NCBI GenBank assembly: GCA_944470555.2
Contig: OX104134.1
Coordinates: forward strand, 107,440,701-107,504,700
Direction: 5' to 3'
Origin: Heterobilharzia americana
Taxonomy: Eukaryota; Platyhelminthes; Trematoda; Strigeidida; Schistosomatidae
DNA length: 64,000 bases
Shown: positions 1-13,700 of the stretch, piece after piece
Layout of the letters: every line of letters begins with the position of its first letter
Numbering within the stretch: the stretch's first letter is position 1
Position numbers and translations under genes: made by a program
The notes under the pieces: generated by a model
What the model saw: only the letters and a program-made list of their open reading frames with translations
Databases searched by the model: none
What the model was told of the DNA's origin: nothing

Positions 1-2446
1 ATCCAGCGTACAGTACAGGACGGTTCTCAATTCAAACAAAAGTATGCGTCTGTGTCCTTGAGTCACACGTAGCCAAGATGTATCTCAATGATAACATAGC
101 ACAGATGGTGTGGCTATATCTCTCTTAAATGTACGATTTGTCCACAGTACTATTTGACCGCTATGCAACATAAAATAACGGTACCTGTACAGTACTGCCT
201 TGGCACTACACAACCAACAGTAACTTCCCTCGTTGCAAAAATATTAACTGCATCGTAAAAAGGGTCACCTAAGGATGAAGACTACATGCTCACATTGAAC
301 TGAAAGTATTGCCAGCAAGATAAACTGAAATTTTTTAAACCTTCAAGTTGGATCGAACATCAGGAATGCCTCAAATGGACAGACTGATCACAAGCAAGAG
401 AATATTGGCTTCTTATGCAGTTGTATAACAACTGTACACGAACAGCACTAGTGGGGGTAAAATAAAATTCCGAACATAGATCACAGCAAAATAAACTGGA
501 CTATAAGAGGCGAATACCAATGTAGCCTAGCCAGAATGGGGAAGCTTACATGAGTATCTTTGAGTGTGAGCAACGCGAGCAATAGTAGCATGTTACAGTA
601 CAAAGAAAGAACGGTGAGGGCAAATATAACTGTGAAGGTCATGTAGGAGGGATGTTTCTATTGTATTTCGCCACAGTGACCACATTTTCCCTTCCTTCAG
701 TACACAAATGTCTCATTCATCCGAGCTGAAAAGATACTAGTCTGAACTGACTGGAAACGTGACTAAGAGGTGGTCAGAAGATATGTAAAGGTTTATTGTG
801 ACCGCATCTCATCTACTCATTTCGCCACGACAGAAGACGGGAAGTGGCGAATGCTTCATGTAGCGGATAATAACACCTAATTCCTCCATGTTGGAAATAG
901 AAGTTATGACTTCCATGGCTCAAATCTGGTTTTCGCGAACTTACGAGGTTTGAACAGTCAGTCTTAAATAAATGTTGCCCCAGTAATGAACACTTATCAC
1001 TAGTATCCGGTGTCAAGTTGCCAGGGAAATCAGAAGCGAGAGAGAGAATAAACTACACCAGAACTGAGCCGCTGAATATCGTAGTCATTTATGAAAAGCA
1101 AGAATTTCTCACTTAGCATGCGGAACCCCACAAGTTTAGATGCTTACTGCGCAACCTTTGAGTTATCTAGACAAACAGAACGCGAATAAATTTCATCAGA
1201 CGGAAAGAGAAGCTTCACCATGAAACCAGTATGACCAATAAATACTTCATGGAAGTCATCTGTGAATAATAATACACCAGTGTGTGCTACATCAAACAGA
1301 CTGACAAAATATGGAGGAATTCAAATCATTATGTTGCTTGAATTGCTAAGGGGTACGGTTGGATTCTGGCTTACTATAACCAGGTGAATTTTAGACGATT
1401 AAATCCAAAAAACTTCATGAGTTCGTAGCATTCATCTGTTAGTACCACGAAGAGTCCAACTCCGTGATGTCCCACATGGACGGCTGTGATAACTGGACCT
1501 CCAGCAACCACAAGTTGTTGCTCACTCGAAAATGTCGTTGATCTTAAGACTGGGAAGGAAATACGGCGACCAACGAATATCTTTGAATTTCAGGAGGACT
1601 TATGCAAAATCCAAAATTGGACGAGCTAAACCCTCGCCCTTATAAATTGGAGTGTTGGATTATGATCGTAAACGAACGTGGGGGTTGCTGTAGCTTCAAT
1701 TTCCTAAAAAGAAATAAAAATCCCTCACTGGCACACTTGAGATGATCTCGAGGCTAAGATCAATGAAACACTTGAGACTTATGCTCATTTTCACCTTTAA
1801 GGCAACAAGGCCTATGGAGACCTCAAGCGTCAGTAGAGCAAGAAAGAAACTTGGAAAGTTCCAAACGATGACGTTTTTCAGCAATGCAGGTGCAGAATTC
1901 AAGGGGAAATAGTTTACTGCTTAAATTACTTGGCAATTGTACCAGCCAGTTTGTTTAGTGGTACTTAGGTCGGCCGGTCATTGCGTGGTAGTTAAAGGTA
2001 AGCTTCGGTGTTCACTGAATGAGTTTGGGCTACATCATTTCAGACTAAAAGGTACTTTTTTCCAAAACGAATTTCGTTCCAGCCTCCACATTTAGGATAA
2101 GGGTTCAACAAGGGAATATGTACAGCAAACTGTAAGCTGCATTAGACTATTAGCTGCAACTAGACTTTCACAGTCATGACCCAGATAATACGAAAGAGCC
2201 TCTATCTATAGGGTTTAATTCATCTCACTTAAAAGTTAAGAACTCTTCAGCATCCCACTATGTGCACAGCTGATAAGGATGCAAAAGTATATCCAGATAT
2301 ACACCGAATAACAAGAAATAAGCCTCATGATCACGTTTCCTGTTATTTAGTTTTAAAGAGCCAGAATAAACATTGGAACAGAATAGTATGACTCCATTAC
2401 ATTATTAGAACGGTCATCGTTAGCTGCGTGTGACCTGTAATATTTT
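1..2446. other. Intergenic, no gene recognised
   Basis: AT-rich sequence with only short open frames on both strands and no codon pattern or domain I recognise. It precedes the first transposon fragment and lies upstream of the TPRG1-like gene. Confidence 0.5.
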
Positions 2447-2925
2447 TGTATTATTTTTAGTCCTTTGGGTTCTTAGCGCAACAAACTTTCATTTCTTCCT
2501 CGCACACAGGCAGCTGTTGGTGAATGTCTGTAGTTTGTTGGAAATGCTTTTAGTAACGCGCCAAGTCTCTCAACCATATAGAAGCACTGACTGACTTTAC
2601 TGAAATAGTGTTGAAAATTCGGATCTTGTTCATGCTTTATGCTCAGTGCAGTGCAGTAGATCTCGATGCCGATTTCAATTTAATGAATGTCTTTCCGATT
2701 CTGACTTCGACGTCCTTATCTGTGTCGCCTGTAGTTGAAACGATGTTGCCTGGGTAGGTGAAAGAGACTACTTGCTTTAGGTTTCTCCTGTTCATGGTGA
2801 TTGGTGCTTGTTGTCGATGTTGTTGTTGGTTGGGTATCTTCATCACCTCTGTCTTCTCTACATTCACTTGAAGTCCCGTCTTCGCTACCCTGTGTCTTCT
2901 GTCAACTTGTTGGTTTTCGCAATTC
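2447..2925 (-). mobile_element. RTE family A LINE, degraded 3' fragment
   Basis: The low-coordinate end carries the family's 3' terminus (a variant of the AGTCCCTTGGGTTCC block seen in the other four copies). The minus strand then reads the C-terminal part of the reverse-transcriptase ORF: the peptide KTGLQVNVEKTEVMKIP followed by a NRRNLKQVVSFTYPGN segment, which align with the longer copies at 22596-25829 and 62261-63037. About 250 bp between the 3' terminus and this coding part is missing compared with those copies, and frameshifts are present. No target-site duplication is evident. It is the most diverged family A copy here, so probably the oldest. Confidence 0.85.
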
Positions 2926-3059
2926 ACGTATGAGGTGGAAAGTGAACAAGGAGAACCACCGATGTTGGTTTGCAGGTTGAAACGAAGGAGGGACGGTGGT
3001 TTGGATACTACTGTTTACGGTGAACCGACACATTCCAACAGGTATCTAGACTTCAAGTC

Positions 3060-3500
3060 ATCTCATCCATGTCAGTGAAGGCAGGCTAGTTAAATGTCTA
3101 GGTGATAGAGCTAGGAAACTGACTATTCAGTGCAACGACCTAAACACGTGGAGGGAGTACTAATAGTTAATAATTATCCTGTACAGTTTATTGAGAAATT
3201 CGCACGAACGCACAAGCAAGGAAAAAGTGACAGTAATACTAGTGCGAATAATAAGGACAAACGAGTAGAAGGGGTTCGCAGCCTCATTGTGTTACCCTAT
3301 AGGAAGTAATATGAGAAACTTTACATAGGATCCTCAACAAGACTGGAATTAGGGTGGCAATAGTGAATCATAAAACCACTGTACTTAAGTCGAATATGAT
3401 TAGGTGGGGAGACAGGTTGTCTACTGAATCTTTGTTTATCGAATTATTACGGAACACATGTAGTGGAAATGGTGCAACACCTATAATAGAAGGGCTATGG
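3060..3500 (+). mobile_element. Penelope-like element fragment (RT C-terminus and linker)
   Basis: Translation in shifting + frames gives a run typical of the stretch after the RT core in Penelope-like elements: VKCLGDRARKL near 3095, then YPVQFIEKFARTHKQ near 3178, EGVRSLIVLPYRK near 3270 and ILNKTGIRVAIVNHKTTVL near 3335. These correspond to the family's leucine/arginine-rich DRAR segment, the NGYP-F-I segment and the PY...SE...RIL...I segment before the GIY-YIG endonuclease. At least one frameshift (near 3310) and a stop break it. No GIY-YIG domain follows. Identification is from motif order, not alignment. Confidence 0.6.
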
Positions 3501-4014
3501 AAGATTTTACTATTAATGAAAACAAATTATATGAGGTGAGATAACTATAAAATCAAATGTCGAAAATAGTGTTATTACATTGATTTGATTAAGAGTAATG
3601 ATAATTTATGTTCGAAACTTCATGAAGTAAATAATACTACATCACTGTGTTATAAATCAAACAAACAAGTCTAATATGGAATTAAATCCTACCACAGTGC
3701 CCAAGTTTTATACCTATACCTGAAAAAACTTTAATTTTTCTACATGTTTGGAAGAGTGACAAACCATTCTTAACTCATAAAATTGATGAGGAAATCTGTC
3801 AAGGCATGTATCGGCTTTCATCTGAGTGGTTAATTAAGATGATTTTCGAGTAATGATTGATGTCAAGTAGTTAGCATTCATCAGGTACTGATATCATTTG
3901 AATTAATTATTGACAACCTGGGAACACTGGTCACCTTTTTCATCGTAGTAATGAACTTCGGATCTAGGATTACTATTCTGCGAACTAATATAAATCAGAA
4001 AATATAGACCAACC

Positions 4015-4200
4015 TCTACCGACCTAGTGGCTGATTAGCACTATGCTCACCACGAGATTTCACGGTTCTGGGTTCGGTCTCCGGTGAGGTTGTGGGTAGG
4101 CAGTACTGAAGTGTACGGTGCTAGGATGAAACAGCTGTCCCATTCTTCTAGCTTATCAATAGTTCTCAGGCTGATTTTAGTCCATGATGATTGGTAACTA
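4015..4200 (+). mobile_element. tRNA-derived SINE (Sm-alpha-like) with decayed hammerhead
   Basis: The 5' part resembles a tRNA gene: an A-box-like GGCTGATTAGCACTATG stretch followed by a B box, GGTTCGGTCTCC. The 3' part keeps the ribozyme tail: CTGAAG near 4107, then GGATGAAACAGCTGTCC near 4121-4140 with a self-complementary stem III, ACAGCTGT. The core base after CTGAAG is not the required A and stem II no longer pairs, so self-cleavage is unlikely. It ends with GTCCATGATGA, a tail shared with the SINE at 29105-29280. Confidence 0.7.
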
Positions 4201-7200
4201 AGTGTTTAAGTATCTAGGTATTTTATCTACAGTTAAAGAACAGGGGGAATTGGAATCAATAGTTCACTTACTCACAGTAATAAAAATAATTTCTGCTGTG
4301 ATTATACGAATTCATAGAATTTCCCTTGGGGTTTCTCGTAACGTATAATTAGTAACTAACGCATTGTGAATATTTGGACTATTCATCTGTAGACTACACA
4401 CCTGGATAAATAGTTTGCAGAAGTATATAGTTTTACTTCTTTAGACTTCCATCAGTTTTATATGAATAGAAAAGCGTTTAAAATACAGTTAGAAGCGTAA
4501 TGAGTGTACCTTATAACAGTGATGAAAGAATGTAATACTTGCATTTAGACTTCCTTTAAGGAAAAATATTTTAGGCATATGAATGATTTTTGCAGTACCA
4601 CCTGAAATATTACTATTTCTTTAAAATAATCAGTATCCTAGACTTTAAGAAGGCATCTATCTTGACCGCAGACTTTGCTGACCTCATGATTCTTATCTAG
4701 TTAGTTCACCTATTTTCACTTGTTCTGATAAAATAAATTTCTCATATCTTAATTGAGGAAAAATAGTTTTTTGCAACCGTTTGAGGAACTACTCTTTACC
4801 TGGCTATTTGCTAATTCTTCTTTACATGGTCGAGTCTCAGAAAATCTATCTCAACCTTTTAGTATTGTGTAAGATGTTTCAGTAAAATATAACTTGAATG
4901 ATGTATTCCTGTTCAGTTATTAGTCCAGTAAGTACCTACAACCAAATAATCACATTTTTGATAAAGACAAAAACATTTCTGCGCCTTTGGACCGTTTCGA
5001 GAACTTAGTATTAGAAGGGAAGTTATCTATTACCGGTAGAATATTCACAGTTAGTTGGAGTAAAATTGTAAATGAAAACGTTGAAAGATGTAAATTTACA
5101 CTACTCGTCTTAAAGTGACATCAGAGCACATAATAATATTATAGAGGGTGGTTATTTGTTCTAGAATATCTTGAGAATTTACTTGTTGTTTTCCTGTTGA
5201 TAAGCCTTGTTGCATGAAAACATACCTTCTATACATTTTATCTAAATGTCCATTACTAGGTAAACTGTGTTGAATAAACCTCATCAAAAGCATTAAATAC
5301 TCCTAATTATCAATGTATTTCTGTTTAGAGAAGTCTATAATATTTGTTTGACTGCTTTTCAAAGATGGAAAATCTGTCTACATTGTCAATTTTGTTGCAG
5401 TTAATAGCTAGAAGTCAAATGGATACATTGACTGTAAAAGCCATTCAGAGGTGACAATGTTAAACTGTCTTGATTTTAGCCAGTGTAACCTACTCACTCG
5501 TCAGAACTATACGAGTAGTTTTTGCAATAGCAACATGCGAGCATTCATTGATTATAAGGATAGATTTTTATGAATATGGGATGTAAGCTGCACTGAAGGC
5601 ATGTTTAATAAATTATTCATTTTTCAGTAATAAATACTCATCATATAGCCTGTTTTTATTGAAAACTATATCTTGCAATTTAGGTTTTAACCATGAGTTC
5701 CTGCAGTGCAATTGCAAATTTACGGAAGGGAAGAAATGGGTTTAATATCCGTCTTTGAAAGGAATGGTCATTCATGAAAAATCCAATTTGACTCACCTCT
5801 AATTTGAAACAGATTCAATTAACAGAAATAGTAGTAAAACATAGATATCATTTGACTATCTGAGATAGCCGTGGTTTGGCAGATTAGTATTTATACTGGG
5901 TGATGGTTAAATGTCCGCGGTCCGAATTTTCATTTCACCTTCATTCATTAGCCAGTTTAAAACATAGATATAACTAGAATATTCTGTATAGATCACTCAA
6001 ATCCTTTGGACTCTGTGTCCTTTCAAAACTCTTCAAAGTAATCAAGGCATCTAGTTCTGTTAAAAAAAACCAGAATATCGGATATAAAGTACGTTCTGCC
6101 TACCTTCAATAATGAATTAAATTATAGGTCTGGTACAAAAATACAAATAAAAACTTACATAAGTTGTCTATAACTTTCTTTGCAGAAGCGTTGAGTAACG
6201 AATTAGCACAAGGATTACTCACAAATCTGATCAGATAACAGTTAGCATTCGACTAGTTTCGAAATATACTACTGAACAGCTTGAGTAGCTAGAAACCATA
6301 CAGACTGGTCTATAGATTTCTTTAGTGTTTGTTTCATAAAAGACTGAAATCAGTTGGCTAATCATATTCTGTTCAGCTAATTCATCTAAATATACCACTC
6401 TATAGCAGTGGTTACCCTGGACGTTGCACAGTATTGATCTCAGGACCATTGGGTTTCGTATCAATACTATACCATTCAGTCAGTAGCTGTTTTCAAACTC
6501 ATTGGTTTACTACTTTTCAAGTCTGTCAATTCACAAAACAGTGCAGTCTTCATCCAGTGCAACAGACCACTGTTCTTCCTCATATTGAAAACTGTTAGCC
6601 TTACAGGTCACACCTTCTAAGTAGAACTTCTGAAAATCTATCCCGAAGCAGTTGGTTTGAGTAATTCACGAAGCAGAATTTTTGAAAATATTTGTATCAA
6701 GAAATTTCACTCGCTAGTCAGCCGATTAAAATATCAATACACGGTGAACTTTTTTGCCTGTACATGTGTTTTCGATCCAGAATTTTAGGTTTTAGCCATA
6801 AATAAATCTAGTCTGAATGTGAACTCTAAAGTATTCTCGTGAACAGTTCTACTTGTTTTGACGTTTTTTTTTCATGTCACATGGAGTTCATTGCAACCTT
6901 ATTGTTCAGCATCATCTTTCCTTAACCGAGAATTCTCTTCTACTATAGGGACATATTATGTCCTTTTTAGTTAATCAATAAATATTTTCCCCAGAATTTT
7001 TAGTATTTTCATTTCTCATTCTACTCTTAGTAGATTTGGGCAGAGAAATAAAGAATTTTATCAAGGTCACCATTGACTGAACTTAAAAATCAGGCATTGA
7101 AAGCGAGTTTTGACCAATCATATTGGCAGAATATATCTGATCAATATTTCTGTAGGTCTACCAATGAGTAAGAGTGAATTTTTTGTTAGGAGATAGGGAA

Positions 7201-7344
7201 CTGTTTCTAAAGGAAACAGATTTATTACTAACGATTCAGTAGTGAACTCTCTCGGTTATCATTTCAAAGTCATAGACCTTACAGAAAACTAGTGAAAAAG
7301 ATAATATATAGTTTCTACTGACAAGACAAAGAAGCCGTGAAAAA
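4201..7344. other. Intergenic upstream of TPRG1-like gene
   Basis: No exon, RNA gene or recognisable transposon. A TATA-like run (ATAATATATAG) sits about 40 nt upstream of the exon 1 ATG. It could be promoter sequence, but such runs are common here. Confidence 0.4.
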
Positions 7345-7476
7345 ATGAATTTTTCCGAAGTTTTGAAGAAAATTCCAACCCCAAATGTCTCCATGCCACA
7401 GATGCCGCAGATCGGCAAACTTGGTATAAACAATCCTAAGGAGGATATCGGAAAAGCTCCAATCAATATGACTCAG
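7345..7476 (+). CDS. TPRG1L: TPRG1-like exon 1 (start exon)
   Basis: 44 codons from ATG to a CAG|GTTTGC donor, ending in phase 0. The peptide starts MNFSEVLKKIPTPNVSMPQ and is proline/methionine-rich. It is not conserved with vertebrate N-termini, which are also variable and probably disordered. The phase matches exon 2. There is no direct evidence for this ATG other than the open frame and fit, so an upstream or alternative first exon is possible. Confidence 0.65.
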
Positions 7477-10400
7477 GTTTGCATTCCTAATTCATTACTC
7501 TTTTCAATCTTTTACATGTTTACTTTCCTGTGATAATAATTACTGTTTGTAATGGTATTATTAGTAGAAATTTTTCTTCAGAAATACTGTGTAAATAACA
7601 TTGGATAGATTTACCATTGCTACGGAATGGCAAATTGATAACGTTTTTGAAAACTGAGTTCAAAGATTATTTAAAATAGGGAAAAGATTAGACTTAATTG
7701 TGCATGACTTATCCTGTGACTGAATGAATGAAAAGTGAATAGCAGCCTGATGCCCACCATTATACTTTGTCCATTGACAACCTATCAACCAGTATATCAC
7801 CATCTGATTAAAAGTACATCTAGTCTTTCACTCTCCTCAGACCAATGCATTTTACACAGAAGTAAATATACTAAAGGGAATTATTTTTGTTGGTTGTTTT
7901 CAGGACAGGTACAACACATCAGCTGATCTGTGGCTCATTAGCTAAAGTAGTGAATAAATAATTAGAATTTTCGCTGAGACCGTTGAGATTTTAAAGAAAT
8001 AAGTGAAATCATGTTGATCACGCTATATCGGGGATCGATTGAAGTGGAAAATACTGGACCATTGTTTTTCAACACAGTGACTGAAATGTAACGTACTTGC
8101 CACAAGATCTCAAAAGACCTTGTGAAAATACGCGTGTGCTGTGTTGAGGAGAATCAGACAGTAACCTAGAACTCCTAATTTTTCAACAAACCAAATAAGT
8201 AGATAAAATATATCCAACCCGAAGTGTTCTGGTAAAAAAGTTATTACTCACGTAGTAAAATCTTGTTTTGACTTCCCGAAACACTGGAATTCCATTTAAA
8301 CTTATTTTCATAATAACTGAATCAGACTCGGCGCTCAAAGTCTTCCAAAACATTTTTAGCGATTGTGGTCTGCTTATCTACAAGTGAATATTTGACAAAC
8401 ATTGATATGAGTTTCAACGTCAAAGGTGGAGTGATAAACCTGTAAATTTAATCTTATAAAAACGAGCGAATTTCATATAAATGAAACTGAATAACCTTGC
8501 AGACTACCAAACTCTTTGCAAGTAAGGTTTGGAAATGATCTCTCCACTGTAATGAATGGCATTGAAAATTTCCTTTATTTTACGTACTTGGATTATATAC
8601 GATACATTTTCATGTTTAGTAGCAGCATACTTGAAAATTTACTACCATTCAATATATGTCCTTTGTTTTTTTAGGCGAATTTTAAAAATGTGTTGACTTT
8701 CAGAGAATACATAAGTTATTCAGAAATAAAACCGTATGCTTAAAACAGGAACAGCAATTAGTTGCCATTACCTTCAGGATTATGATTCTAATGACTAGGT
8801 AGATGCTTTTCCACATAATTTCATTGAGTTAAATCAATGTTCTTTCTATCGTAACTGAATTGAATTGTTGCAGATTGTTGGTTTCTTCAAATGCTTTTTC
8901 CAGTCTTAACTACATGCGCCTCAAGAAAATGGCGTTTCTGAAAGACCATAAATGATACTTTTAAGTTTTTGATGAGTTCCATACAAGAGTGTGAAACATC
9001 TTGCTCAAAGCACTTTTATAACAACTATTATCCATTGTTTCTAGTCGCTCTCAAACTAAATGCCACGATGTATTTCTAAGTGATAGTGAGTTGAAAACAA
9101 AACCCTAACTGCCTATTTTGAACAGTAAAGTATAAATTACTGTTGACCTACAGAAACGTATGAGACAATAACATAATAAATGAATCCACCGGAGACTGAT
9201 CAAATATAACCAAGTTTAAGTGTGTACTACTTATTAGTAACTTAACTAGGAAAAATAATTCTCCTGAAGATAGGTGGACAGGTTGTACAAGTCGTAGTAA
9301 ATTATCAGTGGATCTGATAATGTACACTTTGCCAATTGAAAAGTGTTTATCAGTAGTGTTCTGGGAAGATAGGATTCATTACTTATATCTGGGTAAATTT
9401 TCATCTGACTACTTATGTTTGGCAAAAAGAAGATTGACACACCTTTCTTATTTCTTTCACTATTTTTATGCAGACGTTTCCGTCAGTTGAAAAAGGCTTA
9501 ATGTAATGCAATGATATAATTCATGTGCCTTTTAGGAATTCAAATTAAATTTGTGTCATTTCTATCATTTGGAGCTTTTATTTATGCATATGTTGTAACT
9601 CCCTTTTATTTTGTTAGCTCTCTAGAGAGCTATTACATTACATTAAGCCTTTTTCAACTGAAGGAAACGTCTGCATAAAAATAGTGAAAGAAATAAGAAA
9701 GGTGTGTCAATCTTCTTTTTGCCAAACATAAGTAGTCAGATGAAAATTTACCCAGATATAAATAATGAATCCTATTTTCCCAGAACACTACTGATAAACA
9801 CTTTTCAAATGGCAAAGTGTACATTATCAGATCCACTGATAATTTACTACGACTTGTACAGCCTGTCCACCTATCTTCAGGAGAATTATTTTTCGTATGA
9901 CATGTGAGATATTGGTTACATACGTTATAGGATGTTTGAATTTTCGGCTTTTTAAAGAATGTGAGAAGTCTACAGTAGGTCTGTGTGAAGTGAGTACGCC
10001 GATTTCGATGACAAATTCAAATCATTTATTTAAAAAAATGTGACAATTCACGCGCGATAAACTGAAAGCTAGACAAGGTTTATGTATAGCTGATTGATCT
10101 AACCAGTACTTCTGCTATTCAGAGACACATTTTTCGATTAAAAGTACACTGCTTAGGTTGTTTGTATACAGATGATGATCCTTAGTACATAAATATTAAA
10201 TAAACACTGTGTCAGCTATACCGCCCAAACGTACCGAGAACCATCCATAGTACGCTAAACAAAACAAAATTCAGTATTGCATATCAACAAAAATAATATT
10301 TTCAGCACTAAATGACTTTTTATTACATTAATCTGGAGTCTAGTTTAGAAATAAGCCAAAAATTCCCATTAAATGTTTGTTGATTTCATGTTTCCGGCTG

Positions 10401-10685
10401 TAGTTAATCATGTCGCCTAATAAATTATCTTCAGTATTATCATCCAGCGGTGTTATTAAAACGCAAAATTAAAAGACGCTAGTTCTTCCTCCTGATTTTT
10501 TTGAGAATTAGTACAATCCCTACTATTGTGGCTTGTGTGAAAGTGACCAGTATGCAGTTCAGTGATACTACTTCTTAAACTGTATCACTCCTCATTCAAG
10601 TTACTTTTGTGACCAAACAATGTAAGCTACTTATCAAAACTACTATCTTTTCATTGAGACCTTATTAGTTGATTAAAATCTGGTC

Positions 10686-10777
<92 letters not shown>

Positions 10778-13700
10778 AAGTTTGCAGACAAGAACACTTC
10801 TAGTCACATTCATTTTTAGACAGTGTATATTTCCTTCTATCACCAGCCTATGCTTTTTGAGTTCGATCCAAAATGACAGTTGTAAGAACAAAATCGAAAT
10901 GTTTTACCCATTTGAATCCATTTTCCGAATAGACTACGTATAGATGACTAATCTTCAACCTTATATATTCTGTATTTCATGTAAACCTCCTATAGCTTTG
11001 ATATGATGCTTACAGTAAACTATTAAAAATCCTTTGAACTACGTCACTACTTCTATCAACGGTTATAAGTTTGTACATTTAATGAGTTCCAGAGTCTTAT
11101 CTGGTGAATAACAATACTACTGGGGATGTAACCACATTTTTCCAGTGATAGTTTATATCTGACAACAGTTTTTGAAGGGGAAGAAATAAGTGAACTATTG
11201 AGTCACCTCCTTGAGACTTATTGTTTTGGTTTTCGGGTGAAAAGATGCATAATCTAGAAAAATAAGTGTCCATTTTTTGACTACCAAGTACGATTACCGC
11301 TGACAATGGAGTTTTCATTTGTAACCAATATTAAGTTCCACGGACTTTGTCATAATCATTTACTGAGCTGTGCAGTTTAATATTTTTTGTTGAAATTTCG
11401 CATTTCATCAAGCGACTCGAAATAATTAGTGAAAAGAATCTTGTTGCTGAAAGATTTTCGCATCACGGAACTCGTATTCTTTTCTTTTCAGAAACGTCAT
11501 CACAACTTTATTCAGATATCATAGTTCACACGTAAAAACCAGTGCATAACCGTTCACAACAATCTTAACCGCTAGTGTGTTTTGTGATTCTTCTTGTAGT
11601 TACAGTTGCTCAAACGTCAGTGTTTGATTATGATTGGTGGGCGAACATTTTAAGGTTCTTCTAGCACTATAAAATTCTGTGTTTCTCACTACTATGACTG
11701 TTCATGATGCAAGGCTTAACATATCTAAATTATGCCGAATTTAAACTTGTCTTGTAGTAATTATAATACATGTGCAATCCTTTCATATATTTATTTGCCA
11801 AAAGGATAAGTAATTTTCTCTGTAATGCTTGGCTATTACATCGCCATTAGGGTTTTTCTAAATCCAAAAATAAGGAATTACTTATCTCACCTGAAAATAT
11901 TTTTTCTTCAAGAAAATAAAGCGACTTAAACACTGAGCAATGAGGAATAGAATTCCAACATATTCTGAGAAAACCGTCATACTTGTAATTCTCCTTTGTT
12001 TTATTGGATTGAATTGTTCGACCAAAACCAAGCAAGTTACCACAATTTAACGTTTAGTTTTCATGAAAATTTTGAATACAGAAAGAACAAAAAGGTTTTC
12101 AGAATGAAATGGATTTGTTTTACTTCGTAACTTCTCACTAGGTAAAACATTTCAAGGAACTGTTTAAGGGTAAAGTTGTACGACATGCTTTAAGTATTCT
12201 GAAACAGCTGAAGGTTCAAAATTCAGGTATAAACTAACGTCACTTCAAATCTAATTAAGGAGAAACTTCTAGAGTTTTTGAAATCATCGAGAAATGAGAA
12301 TCTGTACACAACTAATTAGTCGCGCATTCATGAATGCTTAGAATGAATTACACTACCACTGACCTAAACATCAATGGATGAAACAAAGACCATGTATTCC
12401 CAAGTATTTTTCTTTAACAGTCGACATCAGCCGAAGAGTCATTGAAAACCTGAGAGCACAAGACCACTGCTTCATCTTAGTTTAAGACTGCTCATCAGTG
12501 CTTTCTTACAATTGTTCGGAAGATATGCCTCTTCACTGTTAGGTTTCACGATGGGCACCGATGACGAATACTAACTTATGCGCGAAGTAGTTGTCTAGTA
12601 CTCTTAGGCTTTCAATGATACTTCAGCTGAAGCAGACCTACTGTAGAAACTGTTTTACAACCAAGGGTTTGAAAAAGCCCACCAACATAAATGAGCAATA
12701 CATCCTGAATCGCATACATTCGTATGGTTAAGCTAAGAAATTATATTTGTTATCGGAAAGAAGCCCTGCGGGAAACACTTGTCATAAGTGGATTTAGTAA
12801 AACACAAAACTTCGAGTGAAATGGGCGTCTAGCAACTGTATCACTCTGATTCGACCAGCGAAACTAACAGATCAACGTGAATGGTTTCCAACTACTTATG
12901 TTACCTAGATGCATACTTGTGGAATGAACTTTTTACCTGACTATACTTAGTTTGTGTTTATCCACCTTCTTCAGTACTAATTTTTAGTGACTTTATTTAA
13001 TAAATATGAGTCAGTATATTCGATCCAGTCTAATAGTCGTAGTATGTAACTTATTACATATGAATACTTATCCTCCATGTAATTCCTTAAAAGTTAACTT
13101 AGACAAAAATGGAATCTAGAGTGTGTAGGATTTTCACTTAGTCGAAACACACCAAGTAAAGTAAGTACAGAACTGTGATTTGGTCCTAATCAATAGAGGT
13201 ACTGCATATTCTAGGTGAAGTAATACTAGTGCAGGTGATTCAGAAATTTCACCACCATAGCTGAATTCTGTGCTTGGTCTTAATCTTGTGATGTCTGTTA
13301 ACATTATACCACTGCAGATTAGTTCAAAAATAGTTTGATGGATATATCTATTCTGTCAAATAGACATACAAAACTAACGACTTGACTCAAGTGTTGTGCC
13401 GATCGAAATGTATTTTTATTTTCCAGAAACTGTGCGAGAAATCACTTTATAAGAGGAATCCAAGTTTGACTAGCGCTAGCATAAGTTACTTCAAGAGCAT
13501 GAGGAGTAGATTATACTTATGAATAAATGTTACTTCTCGTCCTTGTAAAATGTTGAAAGAATGAGTTAGGTGAAATTTTTTTAAGAGATACATTGCTCTG
13601 TAGCATTATGAAGTGTGAATCGCCTAAAATGCAATAACATGTTTTGAAGTCAAAAGAATCTGACAACTGCACTGAAAAACTATTGTTTAGTACTTAAACC

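Noticed and set aside
9246..9907. Four small frames on both strands as real genes
   Set aside because: They arise from the mirror symmetry of the hairpin; no homology.
10673..10891. Frame rich in I-Y repeats
   Set aside because: Translation of the (AT)n microsatellite; the same applies at 29286-29486 and 60714-61028.
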